Below, in pieces: positions 41,715 through 53,600 of a DNA stretch of 64,000 nt. Below the pieces are notes generated by a model. It did no database searches and was not told where the DNA came from. It worked only from the letters and a program-made list of their open reading frames with translations. Within the stretch, counting starts at the first letter, position 1. Every line of letters starts with the position of its first letter. The translations under genes and the position numbers were made by a program. Source of the DNA: Acanthopleuribacter pedis (GTDB lineage Bacteria > Acidobacteriota > Holophagae > Acanthopleuribacterales > Acanthopleuribacteraceae); the NCBI RefSeq assembly GCF_017377855.1, contig NZ_JAFREP010000034.1, positions 1-64,000 of the forward strand, in the 5' to 3' direction.

Positions 41715-43541
41715 ATGACCCATCCCACAAAACATACCGATCCATTGATTCAGGACCTTGTCCGTTGGGCACGCTGTCACGGGGCCGCCCTGCCGGGTCA
41801 AAGGGTCCAAACTTTGGCGCCCGGCTACCGGGGTGTGCAAAGCACGCAACCGATCAAGTCGGGTGCCGCCCTATGCTGGGTGCCGCGCAAACTAATGATG
41901 TGTGGCGACAAAGCGCGGGCTTCGCGGATCGGCCGCTGCATTGAGGCGGCCAATCCATCCTTGCGTTCGGAACACAGTCTGTTGGCGGCCTTCCTGCTGC
42001 AGGAAGCAGCCGATCCCGACTCGTTCTGGCGACCCTACATCAACAGCTTGCCCGAGCGTTTCGACGAGGTGCCCTTGTTTTGGGACGAGGCGGCACTCCA
42101 GCCGCTGCAAGGGACTTTTGCGCTGCTGTGGATTAAGGCGCGCCGTGATCGGATCCTTGCGGATTACCAAGCACTCGCGGAGGCAGTGCCCCATTTCGCC
42201 ACGCGGTTTTCAGAGCAACAGTTTTTGTGGGCGATGACCGCGGTGAACGCACGCTGTTTTGATGTTCCGGTTGTCTCCGGCACAAGCGAACCGGCGCTGA
42301 TCCCCTTGCTCGATTTGTACAACCACCACCAGGATGCCGACGGCGGCAAATGTTTTCCCGGTCAGGGTGCAGAACCCGGCGCGGCCCTGTATTTGTCGCG
42401 GGCCGGCTTGGGTTTTACCGCCACCCGTGCCCTCGCGGCGGGTGTCGAGGTCTTTATGAGCTACGGCGCCAAATCGCGCACCCGCTTTTTTGTGAATTAC
42501 GGCTTCATCGACGGCACCCAGAAGGTCGCGCGGCTTCACGGGCTTACCGCGGACAAGGAAAGCGACAACCTTTTTATCGGGGTTCTGCGCGAAAACGACT
42601 TTTCCTCGGTGACGGCCTGTTTGGATCTGCTCGTGCCGGGCCGAAAAAACGGCTCGGAATCGGAACCTATCGGCCGCGCATTGGTTGCGATGCGCCGGTT
42701 GGCATTTTTGGCGCGCCAAACCCGGCGTGGCTTTGCGGGCGAAAACACGGTGTCGGGGCAGGGCAGGGTGATTGCGATGAACCCAAGTCAGGCCATACCG
42801 AATAGCTTGCGTCACGACGAAGAAACCGTTCTGGCCAAAGTAACGGCATTCGCCGACCAAGCCGCCACGCTCCTCGAACTGCCCAAGCGTGAACGCGGGC
42901 GGGCGTTGAAGCAGGCCGCCGCGGCGGAGGGCGAGGGCCAAAGCGTGCGCGACTGGCTGGGCCGCTGGGCCAAGTCGTTACAACCGGTTCGCGCGTCCGA
43001 AACCCATGCATACCATGGTTTTGTCGGTGGTGAACCGCCGCCGGCGCGGGTTCAGCCGCTAAAACCTGAGGATTGGTCGTGGTTGCACCAACTCGCGCTG
43101 AAACCGGCGCAAAAGTCCTTCGTACCTCGCCCGGTCGAACTATTTCGCAACAAAGTATTTGTGCAGGAAGCCCCGGTCCAAATGGTGGGCGTCTGGACGG
43201 AGGCGCGTCCGGTTGGTGTGTTCTGCTGGTTGCACCAAACCAATGGCTGGGTTGATTTTTTCGGGTTCCAAATCGATCACCGCGCACAAGGTCGCGGCAT
43301 TGGCGGCCGGATCATGGACCGCTTTCTGAAAGGTTTGGCGTCGATGCCGGGCATCAAAGGGGTGCAGCTTAACGTCCACCCCGACAACCACGCCGTGGCC
43401 GCCTTTTACCTGCGGCGCGGCTTTGAATTCACCGCCGACGACCAACCCGATTGCTGGAACCTGAGCATGGATCGCGCGACCTTGGCCGCTCGCTGGGGCA
43501 AGGAGGAGGAAACGCATCCCTCCGCCTGCGCGGGCGGTTAA
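41715..43541 (+). CDS. SET-domain lysine methyltransferase-like protein fused to a GNAT acetyltransferase
   Basis: The 608-residue protein joins two modification domains. Residues 1-270 follow the SETD3/SETD6/Rubisco-LSMT type of SET fold: S-F-W-R-P-Y-I-N-S-L-P, I-P-L-L-D-L-Y-N-H-H (the N-H motif binding S-adenosylmethionine) and F-M-S-Y-G-A-K-S-R-T-R-F-F-V-N-Y-G-F. Residues 300-420 match the helical substrate-binding region that follows in that family. Residues 470-600 form a GNAT domain, with the acetyl-CoA loop R-A-Q-G-R-G-I-G-G-R and V-H-P-D-N-H-A-V-A-A-F-Y-L-R-R-G-F. Methylation and acetylation of a protein lysine or N-terminus is the likely chemistry; the target is unknown. AGGAGG lies before the ATG. 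No signal peptide is seen. Confidence 0.85.
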   Translation: MTHPTKHTDPLIQDLVRWARCHGAALPGQRVQTLAPGYRGVQSTQPIKSGAALCWVPRKLMMCGDKARASRIGRCIEAANPSLRSEHSLLAAFLLQEAADPDSFWRPYINSLPERFDEVPLFWDEAALQPLQGTFALLWIKARRDRILADYQALAEAVPHFATRFSEQQFLWAMTAVNARCFDVPVVSGTSEPALIPLLDLYNHHQDADGGKCFPGQGAEPGAALYLSRAGLGFTATRALAAGVEVFMSYGAKSRTRFFVNYGFIDGTQKVARLHGLTADKESDNLFIGVLRENDFSSVTACLDLLVPGRKNGSESEPIGRALVAMRRLAFLARQTRRGFAGENTVSGQGRVIAMNPSQAIPNSLRHDEETVLAKVTAFADQAATLLELPKRERGRALKQAAAAEGEGQSVRDWLGRWAKSLQPVRASETHAYHGFVGGEPPPARVQPLKPEDWSWLHQLALKPAQKSFVPRPVELFRNKVFVQEAPVQMVGVWTEARPVGVFCWLHQTNGWVDFFGFQIDHRAQGRGIGGRIMDRFLKGLASMPGIKGVQLNVHPDNHAVAAFYLRRGFEFTADDQPDCWNLSMDRATLAARWGKEEETHPSACAGG

Positions 43542-43898
43542 CCCGCGGATTAGAAGCAAAGCACAAACGCTCGAAGCCACGCTGATCGAAGCATGATCCC
43601 ATTCGTTATCGTGCTCTTGATCGGCGTGTTTTAGAAAAGTGTAAGTCAGAGGAACCGGAGTTCGGCGTTGAAGTAGAGTGGAACAAAAGGATGGGCCGAA
43701 AAGGAAGTGAATCAACGAAATCACCCAGCCCCTTGCAGAAGACTGTTCCCCTACGGCCTGCAGAAGACTCTCCCCCGGCAGCCTTTTCCATTCCTTGATT
43801 TTCTATTTTTTGGAACTCTGGGGGGCAATGTGTGATAGCGTTTCCTAGTGCCAGGGCTTTTTTTGAGAAGGTTTTTTTGCAAACACGTTGAGGGTAAA
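43542..43898. other. Intergenic region with a short direct repeat
   Basis: No gene is supported. TGCAGAAGACT occurs twice (43734-43744 and 43759-43769), followed each time by a T/C run. Base composition drops in GC from about 43780 onward, marking the start of the AT-rich module that includes the small membrane protein and the Rhs tip. Confidence 0.4.
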
Positions 43899-44258
43899 AT
43901 GCCTATACCTGAACTGACTTTTCTTATTTTGCACGCGCCATTTATTTTTGTTTATTTAGTGCTTTTGAGGGTGTCGAAATCGAATGTTTTGTCGCGGAAA
44001 GTTTTTTGGGTTGTTTTCGTGAGTTATGTTGTGACTGCTGTTAGTTATTATCTAGATTTGGGTGATGATTTTGCGAATTTTCAGTACGGTGCGTTGTTCT
44101 GGTTAACGCCGCTTGTCTATTACTTCTTAAGAGTGCGTGGGACTGAGGCGACTTATTTAATGGCATGTTTGAAGGTTTTGGCCTTTTCACTAATGCATGT
44201 GTTTTTGACGGTGGTTTTTCTTTTTCTGGCTCTGCTTTATGATCCACCCGAGTTTTAA
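43899..44258 (+). CDS. Small multi-pass membrane protein, possible immunity partner of the Rhs tip
   Basis: The 119-residue product has about four hydrophobic helices (L-T-F-L-I-L-H-A-P-F-I-F-V-Y, F-W-V-V-F-V-S-Y-V-V, Y-G-A-L-F-W-L-T-P-L-V-Y and F-L-T-V-V-F-L-F-L-A-L-L-Y). The ATG at 43899 has GAGGG close upstream; codons from 43848 are also open. Its AT-rich composition matches the adjacent lipase tip of the Rhs protein and not the surrounding genome. It lies downstream of the tip but on the opposite strand, unlike most immunity genes. Family not recognised. A membrane protein guarding against a phospholipase would make sense, but this is only an inference. Confidence 0.55.
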   Translation: MPIPELTFLILHAPFIFVYLVLLRVSKSNVLSRKVFWVVFVSYVVTAVSYYLDLGDDFANFQYGALFWLTPLVYYFLRVRGTEATYLMACLKVLAFSLMHVFLTVVFLFLALLYDPPEF

Positions 44259-44623
44259 TTATAGATTATGTTTTAGAAGCTGGTGTGGATAAAGAATGGG
44301 CCATATAATGTTACTTTGAAAATGGAGCTGGAACACTCGGTAAAAGTTGAAGAAGACAGGCTGGGTATCCTGAAGTAGACCTTTGGGTGGCGAAAAATGA
44401 AGCGTTTTCGACTGCTTTTTTGGTTTTGTCTATAGAAGTGTATGACTTCAGAATGAGGTATGATTGGGGTAGGTTGTAATGGTTTTATAGATAGTGGTTG
44501 ATTCTTAGGAGTTATTGGGTTTTTTTAGAGTGAATTCTAAGGCGAAAACGGAAAGGGGTTTAAGAAATGCCCAGAAAAACTAGTTTCTTTAACTCTTGGA
44601 AAAGGATCCCACTTGTCTGTAAA
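44259..44623. other. AT-rich gap with possible gene remnant
   Basis: No intact gene is supported. One plus-strand frame at about 44276-44377 reads a coding-like fragment (W-I-K-N-G-P-Y-N-V-T-L-K-M-E-L-E-H-S) bounded by stops. It could be what remains of an immunity gene. The transcript of the giant Rhs gene should end in this stretch, but I saw no clear terminator. Confidence 0.35.
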
Positions 44624-47600
44624 TCAAGGCAGAGGGATTTGGGTTCCCCAATGCGGTGGAATAGAAAACCCATCGAGTTTTAGATACTTATAACGCATGG
44701 GGTTCTTAGGTTTTTCACTGAACCACATTGCACTTGGATGGATAACTAGATTCTTAGGCAGGTGGCGATATTCACCGTCATTAAAGTACCACTTCCCGTT
44801 ATCGGTGGGAGAGTCTTTTAATCGTTTTTTTACGCCCCGCCCTTGTATGTAGAAATATTGTTTATACTGCTCGTATGTTTCACGGTAGTCCTCGCCCATT
44901 GAGGCTAATTTTGTTTCATCCCATAGTGTTAAGCCGTAGTGTTCAGACATGTCAATAACAAACTGCCGAGCTATGAATTCAAAAATACTGCCTCCATATC
45001 CACCGCCTACGTTTGAGTGAACACCACGAAAACCAACTTGAAGTGCACCCTGTAAATCGGAAACCGCAAACTCTTTGCGTTGTTCGTCAATAGAAATTAA
45101 ATGTATTGGTTGATGAATGAAAGTCATGTTCTTTGGAAGAGTGAAGCCTTCATTGTTTGCATTGCGAGCGTATGAATTTGGCTGCCAAAACTTTAAAGTA
45201 ACAATCGCGCCGAGATAGTCTGCACCACTGCCAAGTGTTTGCCTTATTGCGCCCCTTTTTGAAGGGACTTGATCGAACAAGGTGACAAACCTAACCTTAA
45301 TGTCCTTATATAACTCATCCTTAGCATCGATCTTTGATTGAATTTTGTTCAAAAATAAAGTTGCCGATGCTGCGCCGCGGCTAAAACCAAAAACATCTAC
45401 TACTTTGTCTCCCTTTCTGAGTTCGTTCTCAAGGTTGTTCAACATGTCTTGGACGCGTTCCTCCATCGAATTACCTGTTGCTTTCTCTTCTAGGCTAATT
45501 CCATCAAAGGTGGAATAAGGTGTCCCGTCAGCGTGAAAACCCGAACCAATTCCATAAGCATAATATTTTTGGTTGTCATTATAGGCTAAATAGAGTCTCC
45601 AAACGTTTGTCTCGTCATTAGGTTTGTTGTTTGTTCCGTCGAAAAAGATTCCTGTGGCTAAACCATTCGGGTCCCAGAACATTATCGGGTTGCCGGCGGC
45701 GTAGGCGTAGGGTTCGGTGAAGGTGGTGGGGTCGTAGATGTTGGGGGCGCGGAAGTCGGGGTTTAGGAAGTGGCCGAGCTCTGGGCTGTAGTAGCGGTGG
45801 TGCATGTAGATGAGGCCGGTGTCCTCGTCACGCATGTGGCCGCCCAAGCCGAGGAAAGGCGCGTTGAACAGGGCGAAGGGCGGCCGTTCAAAACCCGTTC
45901 CTAGGTTGACCGTGTTGGTCGCTTTTGCGGTGTTGGTGGTTTCTCTCGAGGCCTCGGGGACCTCGAAGCTTTGCCACCAGTCCTCGCCGTAGGGACTGGA
46001 CGGGGTGTAAAAAACCTTGTCGTCACCGAGGCGTTTGTACGCGAAGGGCGTGCCCAGATGGTCGTTGAAGATGTAATAACTGTTGTTTTGGTTTTCCAAA
46101 TCCACAATGAATGCCGGTCCCATGGGGCCGTGGGCCACGGCATGGGTCCACCTGATGCCGGTTGCTTGGTTCACACCGACCGCGATCAATTTCGAGCCGT
46201 GGTACGAGAAAACCAAGGGATTGGGACTCAGTGAGGTTGCCGCGCGGATACGGCGGTGCCCACTGTCGTATGCATATTCGTAGGTACGCCCGTCTTTGCG
46301 CATGGCGCGTAGGCGGCGTTCGCCATCCCACGCGAACTCCTGGTTTGGCAAGCTCGGTGCGCTGATCTGTTCCAGGTTTCCGTTGGCGCTTGAATAGGTT
46401 AGGGTGGCGGTGCTCGCGGGGGGTTGGGTTGGGTCGATGGTTTCCGAGGGGTTCCAGGTGTTTAATTGGTTGACGCGCGGTCCGTCGCCGCCGGTGGCGG
46501 CGCGTTTGCGCAGTTGGACCTGTCTGGTTTGTCCGGGGTTATCTGGATCTTCTTGAGACAGAACCAGCGACAGTTGCTGGAGGAGTTGCTTTTCCCCTGA
46601 GCCGTAATCCTCTTGGAAAGAGAGGGTTTCGTAGGTGGGCTCGGCCTCAGGATCCGTGTTGGCGGGCGGGGCGCGTTCACCGATGTGCCGCTCCACGCTC
46701 ACCCCACGCAGGGTTTGGTTGCCGGGGTTGAATTCGGGGGTAAGGATTTCGCGCAATTCGGGTCCCGCGCGCGTGACCGAGTCAATCAGCGCACCTTGGT
46801 AGTCGGCGCCGTTGCCGCAACCGTCAATTTGGCTGCCGCTTTTGTAGGTGATCTGAAGCGCGAAATCTTGGTCGCTGGTTTGGACATGGGTCAAACGTTG
46901 CTGTCCATCAAGACCGATTTGGAAGTTGGTCCCGTCGCCCCACTGCATGTTGGTCGGAAAGCCCGATTCCCAATTCGTGTAACGCGCGGACAGGCCGCCC
47001 GCCGCGACGAAATCGATGTTGCCGCCGTCGTCGTGGGAAAACACAAAAGACGGTCCGTTTTCGATGGTTAGGTTGGTCAGGCGGTTGTTTCGGTACCCAT
47101 AAATCTGGGTGACCCCGTTGCCGTCTTGGTAACGTTCGATCCGGCTTAGGTCGTCGGTGTCGGTCGCGTAGGTAAGGGTTTCTCGGCTCGGAAGACCCAC
47201 ATCGCCGCTGGGGATGCGGTCCAATTGAACGAGGCGGCCGTCTGAATCATAAGCGGGCACCAAATCCTCGGCGGGGATCGCGGGGAGGGTGCCGCCGGTA
47301 GCGGTGGTTGCCGGCGGGGTCGCGGTGATGCGCGTGACCCGTCCGTTCTGCCACTGCAACGACCGGGCGATGTGGTTTGCCCCCTCGACCATGTCGGTGA
47401 GGCGGCCGTCGGCATCGTATTGGAACCGTTTCGGGGCGAGTCCGGGATAACCGATCTGTTCAAGCAAACCCCGCGCATTGATGTCGATGGTGACATCGTT
47501 AGGGAAATTCAATTTACTGGAATCGCCGTCACGGAAAAGCTGATGGATGGTTCCACCGGCGTTAAGTTCTTTGGGAACGCCCCAGGCGTTGAAGGAAACC

Positions 47601-50600
47601 AGGGTTGAAGGTTGGTGCGCGCGTTGATGGCGGACGAGATCCCCATGCGTGCTGTAGTGGAAGCTTTCGGCAGGCCGTCCCGCGGTTTCCACGGTCACAC
47701 ATTTTGGATTGCCGTTTTCGTGGTACTCAATGTGGACGGTTTCTTGGACCTGCCCGCCCCTGCTTTGGGTAATGGTTTTGGGTTGGGTTTGATTTGCGTC
47801 GTAATCGTAACTTATGGAGGTGCCGTCGCTGTGATCCACCTGGACCAAGTTCACATCATCATAGGTATAGCGCAGGGTTCCTTCGGCGGTGTAGGCGACT
47901 TTAATCCGTTGCGCTGCATCGCGTTCGACGGAAAGGGTCGGGGTCAGTAAACCGCCGGTATCGAGGACGCCCTGAGCGAGGAAGTACCCGTTCTGGTCAT
48001 AAAAGGTTTCGACGCCGGTGCCGTCGGGGCCTTTGGCTTCCACCTGCTGGTAATGGGACTTCCAGATGAACTGGGTGGATTCGCCGGTGAAATTTCTGAT
48101 TTCCCCCATGCGGTTGGTGACGGGATCGACCAAGACGGTTGCCTCGTTCCCGTCGCGGGTGAGGGTTGTTAAACCGAGCGCGGTGGTGTTGCGCTCCGTT
48201 TTAACCTCATCGCCCAGCCAGGTGCGGTGGGTTTGGATTGCGGTGCTTATGCCCTGCCCGGCTTCGGTCTCGGTAAGGACCCCACCCGCCTGGTTGGCTT
48301 GGGTGGTTTCCACTTTATCAATGACACCGCTTGCGCCCTGGTAGGCGTAGGAAAGGTTGAGCCCGCGTGCATCGGTTTGCCCGTTAACCCGGCCGCGGTC
48401 GTCGTGATCAAAGGCCCAGGACAGGTTCGCGGAAGTGATCCCCGTTGTCTGGGTTGCGGCGTTGCGGGCGAGGGTCAGGCCGCGACCGTTTGAGTGGGTC
48501 CAAGTTTGCGGAAAGCCGTCCGTTTCGTTGTGGGGATTCGAGGTGGTAATCGACTGGTTTCCGAAGGTCAAACGCGTGGGATAACCGAAACCGTCACTTT
48601 GAAAGCGCCTCGTGAGCGCGCTTTCGTTGTTTGTGATTTTTCGTTCCAGCCTCTTGCCAATGATGTTGGTTTCGACGTCGTATCGGCGTGTGTCGCTGTT
48701 GTTCCCAAATTCGGGAATGACCCGGTCAGCGTTGTTTTTTTTCCGGTTAAGCAGAAAATCCTGTTTCTTCAGCGTTTCGATGACCCGTGTGTCCACCCAA
48801 CGCTGGTTTTGCGCCTTGGTAACCACCTCTCTTCGGTTGAGATGGTCAGACAAGGTGACTTGACCCGCTTGATAGCTCCAGCTAAAGAGCAGGTCGGGGG
48901 CGGCTTTGGCGGCGCCACCGGGGATATTGGGGGAATTCGCCAGTTGCATTTCCAGGGGGTTGCCGAATGCGTCCAGGCTGATGGCGACATCGCCGATGCC
49001 GTCCATCCGGTCACCGACGCGTCGGCCGACGGCGTCAATTTTTAGCCCGATGGTATCAGGGCGGCTATGGGTCGGCGTGATGGTGGCGCTGTTGACGAGG
49101 ATGCCGCCCTCGTTGGTTACGTCGTAGGCAATGGTCCCGGCGGGTGAGGTTTCTTGGGTCGGCGTGCCGGTTACCCCGAAGTAGGTGACGGTGGATTTGA
49201 AGCTGTCGTCGGCGGTATCGACGGTTTCCGTCAGGCGGCCGTGATCGTCGTATTGGTAAGCGGTGCCGCCAGGCGCGGGTCCGCCGGAGACCTCGGCGCG
49301 TCGTAACAAATCGCGCTGATCGAACCGCAAGGTGGTGACGCTGCCGTTGCTCTCGTCGCGGATGGTCTCAACACGGAAACCGGCGTCGTAAGCGACGGTG
49401 TAGGTGCGCAGGATCCTGGCGCCGCCGTCTTTGGTCCTGTCTTCTTGAACCAGGCGGCCCAAGGGGTCGTAGGTCAGGGTGGTTTTCGCGTCGAGGTAGG
49501 TGGCGGAGGTGGTTTGTCCCCAGCGGTTGGTGGTGGTATGGCTGAGTTGTTGCCCGGTCTTTAGGTTGATTTTTTGGTTGGCGGCGGTAAAGGTTTTAAC
49601 GTCACCACCCTTGGGGAAATAGGATTGGCTTGTTTCCGCCCCGGTCGGGATGCCGGTGATGTCGAACCGGCGAATGGGTACGCCGCTTGGTGAAAAGTCC
49701 TGGGTCACGCTGGGGCTGCCGGGGCTGGTGGTATCCGTGATGACCCATCGCGCGCCTTCTGCTTCCTTCTTAAATTGAATATTGGTTTGACCCTGGTCAT
49801 GGCCGGGGTTGTAGCTTAGGCTTGCCGGTGAAAACTTGAAGTGTTCGCTTTCCTGGTAGGTCCAGGTCTTGAGGAAGCCGTCGATGGATTCGGTCGCGGT
49901 TCGTCCCAGTTGGTCGTAGGTGAATCTTTGGTCGCGGTAGGTGTCTGCCGTGAGGCGCCAGTCAAATGGTTCCTCAAGCGCCAGGCGTTCCCAGGTGAGG
50001 CTGCCGCCGGCCTCGCCTCGGCGCCAGGTTTTACTGAGGCGGCGCTGGGTGGTTGTGTCGAAGGTGACCGTCCAGGGTGGGGTGACGCCGTCACAACTCG
50101 GTACGGTGACGGATTGGGTTTCGCCGTTGACCCGTGTGAAGCGGTAGGTGGTGTCGGCGGCGCAGTAGGGATTGCTGAAGGTTTGCAGGGTGGCGTCGCG
50201 CGGGCCGCGGTAGGTCCAAGCGGCCAGGGTCAAGGGGCCGTCGTTGGTTTGGCCTTCAATCGAGATGAGGCGTTTGAGTTCGAGTTTGCCGGCTTTGATG
50301 TCCAGTGATTCCCAATGATAGGTGGTCGTACGCACCTCGGTGTCTTTGGTGGCGCGTTCGTGGACCTCGGTGAGATAACCGTCCGGGTCGTAGACGTAAT
50401 CCACCTCGAAACCGTCGAAATGGACGTTGCGAACCAAACGGCCGACCTTGTAGGCGCCATAGGCGCGCTTGACCTCACGAAGGGGAGCCGGATCGGCGGT
50501 TTGCTCGGCGATGGTGACGGGCAGGGCGCGCTGCAATTTTTTGTCGCTACGGCGCTCGATACGGTTGCCCCACGGCAGGTCGACCCGTTCTTGTTCGACA

Positions 50601-53600
50601 ACCCGGCCCCAAGCGGCGCCCGGCATGTCGGTGGTGCTTTGGAAACGCATCAGCGGGTAAACGAGTCGGTCTTGTTCTTCGATGGTGTCTTCCTCGAAGA
50701 GGTCGAAACCACTTTGTTCTTGATTCAGCCGCGCGAACAGGGTGCTGTACACGGGTAGCGGTAGGCGGGTATGCCACTGGGAACGCATGGTTTCCTGGTG
50801 TTCCAGTTGCCAGTTGCCGTCGCGTTTGAGTTTGCTTAGCGGATCGGCACGGAAGTTGGCCTGGTTGCCGTTTTCTTCGAGCGAGGCTTCCTCGCGCCAT
50901 AAGCCGGGTTGGCCGACAATCACGCGTTGGTGTGCCTTGAGGGCGGTCAGTGGGTTGTAACCCTCGGGGATGTCGCCGGGCCGGAACCAGGTGGTGGTGC
51001 CAAGGTGAATCGCGTTGCTGTCGCGCATGCCGACACCGAAGGTGCCGATGGTGTAACCCAAATCCTGGTGATGGTAACGTCGGGTGGCCAGGGATAAGCG
51101 TGGATCGCGGCTGCTTATGACCGTGTCGGTCGCGCTGACGACAGGGGTCCGGCTGACCAGGTCGACACCCTCGTAATAACGGTAGGGGTCGTTGGTGGGT
51201 GGGGTAACGTAATCCAGCACAAAGGGATAGCGCATGGCGACGCGGGTTTTGGCCTCATGGGTGATTTCCACGTCGACCTCAAAGGCCAACAGACCGCGTT
51301 CCCGCAGCAGGGTTTGGATGGCGGCGTCTCCCAGCCACAGGCTGATTTCGCGGGTGTTGACGCTGACCATGCGCGAGGTTACGCCGGCTTTGGTTTCAAA
51401 CGTTTTTTCCCAACGCGGCTCAAGGCAGCGGAACACCAGCTTCAATTCCTCCTTGGGATAAAGCTGAACCTGAAAGGTGCCCACCTCGGTGGTAAAGGTG
51501 CGGGTGACTTGCTCGGTTTGCACGCGGCCGGTGTCGTTTTGGTCGCGTTCCAAGTCGGTGGCCTGCAAGATGACGGTCGTTTGCCGTTGGAAGGGGTTGG
51601 GGGCCTCGGTGCCTTCATCCGGGTCCTGGCTCCAGGCGGTCATGTCGTAGGAGAGCCAGCCGACCTCGCGTCGGGCGACGGGCGCAACGGGCTGGCGGTA
51701 AAGGGTTTCTTCCGCGTTGGTCCAATACACCGAACCCTCGTGGAAGAACAAGGAGAAACCCACGGCGGAACCTTCCTCGGCGCCGAACTCGGCCATGATG
51801 AATTCGGATTCGGGGCTCACGACGAGGGTTTCGGTTTGCGTGGCCTGCAGTGCGCCGTAAACGGCGCGGATATCCATCAGCACCACGTGGTGCCCGGCCA
51901 CTTCACTTTTCAAACCTTTGCTGAGGGTGAGGGCGATCAAGCCCTCTTGATGGTCGGTGGCGATGTTGACGATGCGGCTGGGGAACTGCAAGGTGACCCG
52001 GGGTAACTTGGGTTCGTCCGCCTCGCGTGCGCTTTTTTGGCGGGGAATCTCGTAAAGGTGCAGGTTACTTTTGGGCGATTCGGTGCTGCCGTAAATTTCG
52101 GTGAACAGGGCGATATCGATGTCTTTGAATAGGGAACCGTCGCGCACCCCGACCTGTTGCAAGACGGCGGTTCGCAGGCGGGTCCCACCGCGGCGGCCCG
52201 GTGCTTGATCGGCGGGCGGCGCCTGAAATGGGGCTTGCGGGGGATAGAGGGTGCGCGTGAGCAGGCGTTGGTCCCACCAAGTATCCTCGGGTGAAAGGAA
52301 GCTGTCCTCACCGGGTTTGAGGGTGCCGATGCCGGGATACCACAGCGAGGCCGCCGTGAAGGCGAGGTGCTCTTCTTCCTCGCCGATGTGGTAAAGCGGG
52401 GCCAGATCGAAGACCGCACGTGGGTAGAAGTAGCGGGCACTGAGACCGGCTTTGATAAAGGCGTATTTGAACTGATGGGATTGGAGCACGGGGGAAACCT
52501 GGGCTTCCCTGATGGTTTCCATGACCTCGAGGTACCTGCGCACATCGCGAACCTCAATGCGACCGATGGGTTCGCCGCCGTCGTTAAAGCCGGCGTGACC
52601 GAAGATCAGGAAGGGACCGTGGGCGGCGATGTCCTCAACGATGCCCGGCGAAATCAGGGTGTGGCGGCCGAGTCCGTGGAACCCCTCGCCGTCGTATTCG
52701 AACAGGTAAAAGCGGTTGATCGCGGCGACGGTATCCCACGTCAATAACGCGATCAAGCTGCCGTGGGGCAGGCTTTTGACCGGTTCGAGGCCGGGCGCTT
52801 CCAGGCTGCCGATCTCGCCGCCCTCGGGGCTGTTGCGCGCCTGCGCGGAAATGAAGGCGATGTGCGGTTTGATTTCGGTGGGGGCTTTGATTTCGTGGCT
52901 GTCCAGTACCTTCCAGGGTTCATCTGCTTTGCCGGGTTCGATGATTTCGATGGTGAACCCGGTGCGCCCACGTGCCTCGGCGCTTCGTTGTTTTACCTGG
53001 ATCAACAGGTTGCGGTAGCTTGCAAAAGCGCGTTCATTCGAGGGGGTTTGCGCGATTTCGAAGGGATCGGCTTCCTGGGTGGTGAAGGTGGTTTTAAAGG
53101 TGTTGGATGGCATGCCGGCTGGGTCGGTGATCTCCAGCTTGACGTTGTCGTGGTCCTCAAGGTCACGGATTTCCAGTTCGTAGGTTTCGTCCATGCGCAA
53201 CGAGGCTTCCGGTCGCACAAACAATTCGGTGACATAGTCGCCCGGCGCGACCGCCGCGCCGGCGGCGGTTTCAAAAAGCAAGGTCACCGGTCGGTCCTCG
53301 CTGTCTTTCAAGCGCACGGTTTCGCGATTAATGCGGCTGACCGGCTCGCTGAAGGAGACCTGGACCGCGTCAACGACGGCCACGTCGCGGTCTTTGTCGG
53401 CGGGCAAGCTGCCGGTCACGGTGGGTGGGCTGAGCGGATCGCTGCCGGGCGGCAGGCCCTCGTGGATCAGCCAGACTTTGCGTTGGGTGGTACGGGGTTG
53501 TCCAACCTCGGTTTCGAAGGTGGTTGTCAGGGTGACGAAGGTGCGGTTGTCGGGAAAGGCGCGGTATTCGTAAACCACATCTTTGCCGCTGTCGTTGGGG

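Noticed and set aside
44276..44377. Fragment reading W-I-K-N-G-P-Y-N-V-T in the AT-rich gap
   Set aside because: It is bounded by stops and has no start or ribosome site. It was kept only as a possible remnant in the gap description.
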